From positions 434,001 to 498,000 of the forward strand of contig NZ_CP033929.1 in NCBI RefSeq assembly GCF_003815915.1: DNA of 64,000 nucleotides, given 5' to 3'. Made by a program: the position numbers and the translations under genes. The DNA is from Chryseobacterium indoltheticum. Its GTDB lineage: Bacteria; Bacteroidota; Bacteroidia; Flavobacteriales; Weeksellaceae. Below, piece after piece: positions 60,266 through 64,000 of the stretch (its first letter is position 1; each line of letters opens with the position of its first letter). Under the pieces are notes generated by a model. That model searched no databases, had not been told where the DNA came from, and saw only the letters and a program-made list of their open reading frames with translations.

Positions 60266-60551
60266 TGATTCTTATTTAAAATGATTATAAAGATACAAAG
60301 TAATGGATTAATTAGAAAGAAATGACAATTCTGAATGATAGTTTTTCTCAATCTCAAAAATTTGCTTATGTTAATATTTTAGTCAAGACATTCACTATCA
60401 ATTGAAAAGATTCTATATTTATTGTGAAAGAAAACAAACTGTTTTAAATCATATTAAACAGAAATCATTTTAAGTTTAATTTATTAAGAAATTAATTCGG
60501 GAGGTTCAGATCTTTACAAAAATATTTATCTTTAGGTATTAAAAAAATCAA
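60266..60551. other. Divergent promoter region of the sulfur operon and the HerA-like gene
   Basis: This 286-base AT-rich gap holds no frame. Near-consensus TATCTTTA elements lie on the minus strand (60295-60288) before the dioxygenase gene and on the plus strand just before the HerA-like gene; both lack the final G of TAnnTTTG. No regulator site is recognisable. Confidence 0.4.
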
Positions 60552-62078
60552 ATGGCTGACAAAACAAAATTTATTGAAGAACTTTCGACAAGATATACTC
60601 CAAAAGGAGAGCATATAATTTTAGGAAAAGCAATGTTGGATGGTGAAGTAGTCACCGAAGTCAACGTTACGATTCCTTTAAAAACCGTCAACCGTCATGG
60701 GCTGATTGCCGGAGCTACAGGAACCGGAAAAACAAAAACACTTCAGGTTTTCGCCGAGCAGCTTTCTCACGCCGGAATTCCGTCTTTGGTTTTAGATATT
60801 AAGGGCGATTTTTCTGGAATTGCAGAATCGGGACAAATGAATTCTATCATTGAAGAACGTTATGCAAAAACTGAGCTTCCGTACAATCCGCAAGCTTTTC
60901 CGGTTGAGTTGATGAGTATTTCCGGCGGAAAAGGAGTGAAATTGCGTGCAACGGTTACAGAATTTGGTCCTGTTTTGTTAAGCAAGATTTTAGAACTAAA
61001 TGATACGCAACAAAGCATCATGTCGATTGTTTTTAAATATTGTGATGACAAAGGTTTGCCTTTAATTGATTTAAATGATCTGAAAAAAGTTCTGCAATAT
61101 GTAACTGATAATCCGGAAGGTAAAGCAGAATTGTCGGCTAATTACGGATCTATATCGCCTGCATCTTTAGGAGCTATTTTAAGATCTATCGTTGCGCTGG
61201 AACAGCAAGGTGCGGCAGATTTTTTTGGTGAATTGAGTTTTGATGTTCATGATTTGCTTGAAATACGTGACGGAAAAGGGGTTGTTAACATTTTAAGAGT
61301 TGCGGACATTCAAAATAAACCACAACTGTTTTCAACATTTATGCTTTCGCTTTTTGCTGAAATTTATATGACTCTCCCAGAAGAGGGCGACAGTGGAAAG
61401 CCAAAATTGGTTTTGTTTATCGATGAAGCTCATTTGATTTTTGACGAAGCTTCGAAAGCTTTGGCTTCTCAGATCGAAACGATGGTAAAACTGATTCGTT
61501 CGAAAGGGGTTGGTATTTATTTTATCACTCAAATTCCGGGTGATGTTCCAGAAAATGTGCTTTCGCAATTAGGCTTAAAAATTCAGCATGCGCTGAGAGG
61601 TTTTACTGCAAAAGATAAAAAAGAGATTTCTAAAGCTGTAGAAAATTATCCAACCACAGAATTTTACAATGCTTCCGAACTCATTCAGAATTTAGGAATT
61701 GGTGAAGCTTTTATCACAGCTTTGGATGAAAAAGGGATTCCGACGCCTTTGGTTCATACTTATTTGATTTCACCAGAATCAAGAATGGATGTGTTGAATG
61801 ATGCTGAAGTTTCTGAATTGACATCAAAGTCTGCTCTGGTTTCAAAATATGAAAAGCCAATCGACAGAGAATCTGCCTACGAAATTTTAGTTAAAAGAAT
61901 GGAACTCGCAGTTCAGAATTCTGCGCCTACACAAAAAACAAAACCGGTAAAAGAACAGCCGGGAATGTTTGAGCAAGTATTAAAAAGCAGTGCAGGAAGA
62001 ACTTTTGCCAATACATTAATGAGAGAAGGTGCAAAAGCTATTTTGGGAATGTTTGGCTTGGGAAGAAAGACGAGGTAA
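60552..62078 (+). CDS. HerA-like ATPase, DUF853 (YjgR) family
   Basis: A 508-residue P-loop ATPase of the FtsK-HerA superfamily. Walker A GATGTGKTKT (54-63), Walker B LVLFIDEAHLIF (Asp291, Glu292), LVLDIKGDFSGIA near 79, and the sensor region FITQIPGDVPENVLSQLG with QHALRGFT. The DUF853 branch is widespread; E. coli YjgR has no settled function. No NurA nuclease gene or Sir2 partner is adjacent, which argues against an end-resection or defence role here. It is monocistronic. Confidence 0.87.
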   Translation: MADKTKFIEELSTRYTPKGEHIILGKAMLDGEVVTEVNVTIPLKTVNRHGLIAGATGTGKTKTLQVFAEQLSHAGIPSLVLDIKGDFSGIAESGQMNSIIEERYAKTELPYNPQAFPVELMSISGGKGVKLRATVTEFGPVLLSKILELNDTQQSIMSIVFKYCDDKGLPLIDLNDLKKVLQYVTDNPEGKAELSANYGSISPASLGAILRSIVALEQQGAADFFGELSFDVHDLLEIRDGKGVVNILRVADIQNKPQLFSTFMLSLFAEIYMTLPEEGDSGKPKLVLFIDEAHLIFDEASKALASQIETMVKLIRSKGVGIYFITQIPGDVPENVLSQLGLKIQHALRGFTAKDKKEISKAVENYPTTEFYNASELIQNLGIGEAFITALDEKGIPTPLVHTYLISPESRMDVLNDAEVSELTSKSALVSKYEKPIDRESAYEILVKRMELAVQNSAPTQKTKPVKEQPGMFEQVLKSSAGRTFANTLMREGAKAILGMFGLGRKTR

Positions 62079-62161
62079 ATATTTGATTAACAATATCTAA
62101 CTTCGTTTCGGTTTTTTTCTTATTTTTATAGAAATTATTTCAAACACAATTAAAAACACAG

Positions 62162-63703
62162 ATGAGAACACAATTAACTATTGTGCTCATGTCGCTTTTT
62201 GTTTTAAAAGCGAATGGGCAGAGTCAGCTCTTAGACTCAAATTTCAACGGCATAGGTTTTTTACAAACCGATTATAAAGCCAAAAGCTTTGATAATATTT
62301 CAAATATTAAATTATCCAATAATTCAATTTATTCTATCGGAGAAGTTTCTCTTCAAGATTATAAGTTTTATGAGAGCGGTTTTGGCGTTTTAAAACACAG
62401 CCTTACTTCCGGGCTGGATAATTCGTTTGGATATCAGGGAAAAGCTCACTATTATTTCGACTCTTATCACAGATCTACAGCCACTAAAGATATTTACGAA
62501 TATGCAGATGGTTCATTACTTATTCTTTCCGAGCAGGGTTTAATTAAAATAAACCAAAACGGTGTTCTTGATGATAATTTTGGATTTAATGGAAAGAAAC
62601 ACTTTGAACCGATACCAAATTTAGAATTTAATAAATTGCTGATCCTGCCAAACGGCAAGATTTATATTTTTGGAAAAAAAGGAGATGATTTGTGTATAGA
62701 AAAATATAATGCAGATGGTTTCCTTGATTTTTCTTTTGGAAATCAGGGAACTATTACTTTGGATTTAGGAACAGTTGAGAGTATTAATGACGCACAACTC
62801 TTAAATGATGGTAAAATTTTAATTGTTGGGTATAGTCAAAAGCAAATTAATAACAATCCCACAATTGTTACAAGATATAATATTATCAGAAAAGTAAATC
62901 TAGATGGAATGATTGATCTAAATTTTGGTTATGATGATGTTCCAAGTATTTATGATAAGCCAGGAGTTTTTAAGAAAGTAATCTTAGACAATTCTAATAC
63001 TTATGCTTACATTATTACTCAGATAAATGATTGCGATCACAGAATATTAAGATTTGATTTGCAATCTCAAACGATTTCTAACTTTTTCTATAATCCGAGC
63101 GGAAACCCTTGGCTTTGCTGGAGTTTATCTTCACGATATATTATTAATGATATTGTTTTAAATAATAATCAATTATACATAGCTGGAAACGAGTCAATTA
63201 GCGGAGGGAATTCAATGTGGATTACACGTTATAATTTGGATGGGAATATTGATATTACTTTTGCAAATCAAGGGAATTTCAATTATTTTATTTATGATGG
63301 ATCTGCTACTTCACCATCAGATTCACCGGTTAATTTGCAAAGTATTCAAATTGCATCAGATGGGAGTATATATGGAGGAGGAAGATTTAATTCAGATTTT
63401 TTAGTATTTAAAATTTTAAAATCAATCAATTTAAGTACAGATGATATAAACGGAGAGGATAATATTTTGAAAGTTTATCCGAACCCTGTACGGGACTTTT
63501 TATATGCCAATACAAAAAGCATTAAAACTAATATTGTGATTTCTGTATATGATATGTCCGGAAAATTGGTGAAAAAGCAAACATTTGACTCTGGTTATGA
63601 TAATAAAGTTGCAATTAATCTTTCTGATTTAGTTACAGGGAATTATGTAGTGAAATATGAAGCTAATGGCTTCTTAAAATCGGTTAGAATTATAAAAAAA
63701 TAA
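62162..63703 (+). CDS. Delta-60-repeat protein with T9SS type A sorting domain
   Basis: A 513-residue protein with a signal peptide ending ANGQ. Delta-60-type repeats of the form LD-x-x-FG-x-x-G recur (LLDSNFNGIGF, LDNSFGYQGK, LDDNFGFNGK, LDFSFGNQGT, IDITFANQGN), suggesting a beta-propeller. The C-terminal T9SS tail starts VYPNPVRDFLYANT and ends SVRIIKK. It is followed after nine bases by a paralogue. Function unknown; surface exposed. Confidence 0.82.
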   Translation: MRTQLTIVLMSLFVLKANGQSQLLDSNFNGIGFLQTDYKAKSFDNISNIKLSNNSIYSIGEVSLQDYKFYESGFGVLKHSLTSGLDNSFGYQGKAHYYFDSYHRSTATKDIYEYADGSLLILSEQGLIKINQNGVLDDNFGFNGKKHFEPIPNLEFNKLLILPNGKIYIFGKKGDDLCIEKYNADGFLDFSFGNQGTITLDLGTVESINDAQLLNDGKILIVGYSQKQINNNPTIVTRYNIIRKVNLDGMIDLNFGYDDVPSIYDKPGVFKKVILDNSNTYAYIITQINDCDHRILRFDLQSQTISNFFYNPSGNPWLCWSLSSRYIINDIVLNNNQLYIAGNESISGGNSMWITRYNLDGNIDITFANQGNFNYFIYDGSATSPSDSPVNLQSIQIASDGSIYGGGRFNSDFLVFKILKSINLSTDDINGEDNILKVYPNPVRDFLYANTKSIKTNIVISVYDMSGKLVKKQTFDSGYDNKVAINLSDLVTGNYVVKYEANGFLKSVRIIKK

Positions 63704-63712
63704 AAAACACTT

Positions 63713-64000
63713 ATGAAAAAATATTTAAACACACTTCTTTTTACCTTGCCCTTATTAGCATTTTCACAACAGGGAATTTTAGATTCAAATTTCGGATTAG
63801 GAGAGTATAATTATGTTGAAAATGAGTTTAAGAGTATTCTTTCGGCAATAAATTATGACAATGATACATTGTATATTGCAGGATATAGTGTGGGAAAAAC
63901 TGATAATTCTCCACCTTTTCCAGAGGATATGTTTTCAAATAAAGATTCCTTCTTTTTTTATAATTCAGCATCACATAAAACATTGTCTATTCCAGTAGGA
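63713..64000 (+). CDS. Delta-60-type secreted protein, N-terminal part
   Basis: The ATG at 63713 opens 96 codons that run off the window. A signal peptide (MKKYLNTLLFTLPLLAFSQQ) is followed by GILDSNFGLGEYN, like the QLLDSNFNGIGF start of the gene before it, so the two are tandem paralogues. A T9SS tail is expected but lies outside. Confidence 0.75.
   Translation, partial: MKKYLNTLLFTLPLLAFSQQGILDSNFGLGEYNYVENEFKSILSAINYDNDTLYIAGYSVGKTDNSPPFPEDMFSNKDSFFFYNSASHKTLSIPVG

Noticed and set aside
60552..62078. HerA-like ATPase as part of a defence system (for example with Sir2 or DUF4297 partners)
   Set aside because: The protein belongs to the DUF853/YjgR branch and no nuclease or NADase gene is adjacent.
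1..64000. tRNA, rRNA, riboswitches or complete insertion sequences
   Set aside because: Reading the gaps showed no cloverleaf with a conserved TTCGA loop, no rRNA-like sequence, no transposase and no riboswitch core I could recognise; a covariance search could still find a weak one.

Overview
The window reads as core chromosome of a low-GC Bacteroidota, most likely a Chryseobacterium-like member of the Flavobacteriales. Support: an alternative complex III (Act) operon, GldH, several proteins with C-terminal type IX secretion (T9SS) sorting tails, type III glutamine synthetase, FISUMP and delta-60 proteins, an HU protein with a Bacteroidota-type N-terminal extension, and the Bacteroidota promoter -7 element TAnnTTTG just upstream of many starts. 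I see no rRNA, tRNA, CRISPR array, intact insertion sequence or prophage. The calls rest on reading motifs in the translated sequence; no database was searched.

Layout. 0-5.2 kb: ActC (partial), ActB and ActA of the respiratory alternative complex III on the minus strand, with a divergent SPOR-domain gene. 5.3-9.6 kb: a polytopic membrane protein, a T9SS cargo protein and SelO. 9.7-14 kb: ricT-gldH-PBP1A operon. 14.2-21.3 kb: FadL-type channel plus SGNH lipoprotein, prs-rplY, sufS, an aspartyl-protease/PDZ protein. 21.6-26.9 kb: heme genes hemA-hemC and hemD-hemE, with a DUF1287 protein and a peptidoglycan amidase between the two pairs. 27.2-32.9 kb: mreB-mreC-mreD-mrdA-rodA elongation machinery. 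33-44 kb: pentapeptide-repeat protein, NlpC/P60 lipoprotein, glutamine synthetase III, a YwqK-like repeat protein, an uncharacterised protein whose C-terminal half resembles nucleoside phosphorylases, and an M1 peptidase; this stretch also holds most of the palindromic intergenic repeats. 44.5-50.8 kb: HU protein, an ABC exporter pair, then an ECF sigma / putative anti-sigma / outer-membrane protein / S41 peptidase cluster. 51-54.7 kb: divergent class II and class I fumarases and a small His-tailed membrane protein. 54.8-64 kb: AraC regulator, FISUMP T9SS protein, a persulfide dioxygenase-rhodanese-thioredoxin operon, a HerA-like ATPase, and two tandem delta-60 T9SS paralogues, the last cut by the window edge.

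Envelope biology recurs: two penicillin-binding proteins, the Rod complex, an amidase, an NlpC/P60 hydrolase, SPOR, DUF1287, GldH and T9SS cargo. I did not find a clear defence island or an obviously new multi-gene system. The best candidates for new biology are the protein at 39956-41647 (cryptic nucleosidase-like domain), the sigma-factor cluster at 47564-50846, the sulfur operon at 58175-60265, and the families of palindromic repeats, one of which appears to supply the C-terminus of hemE.
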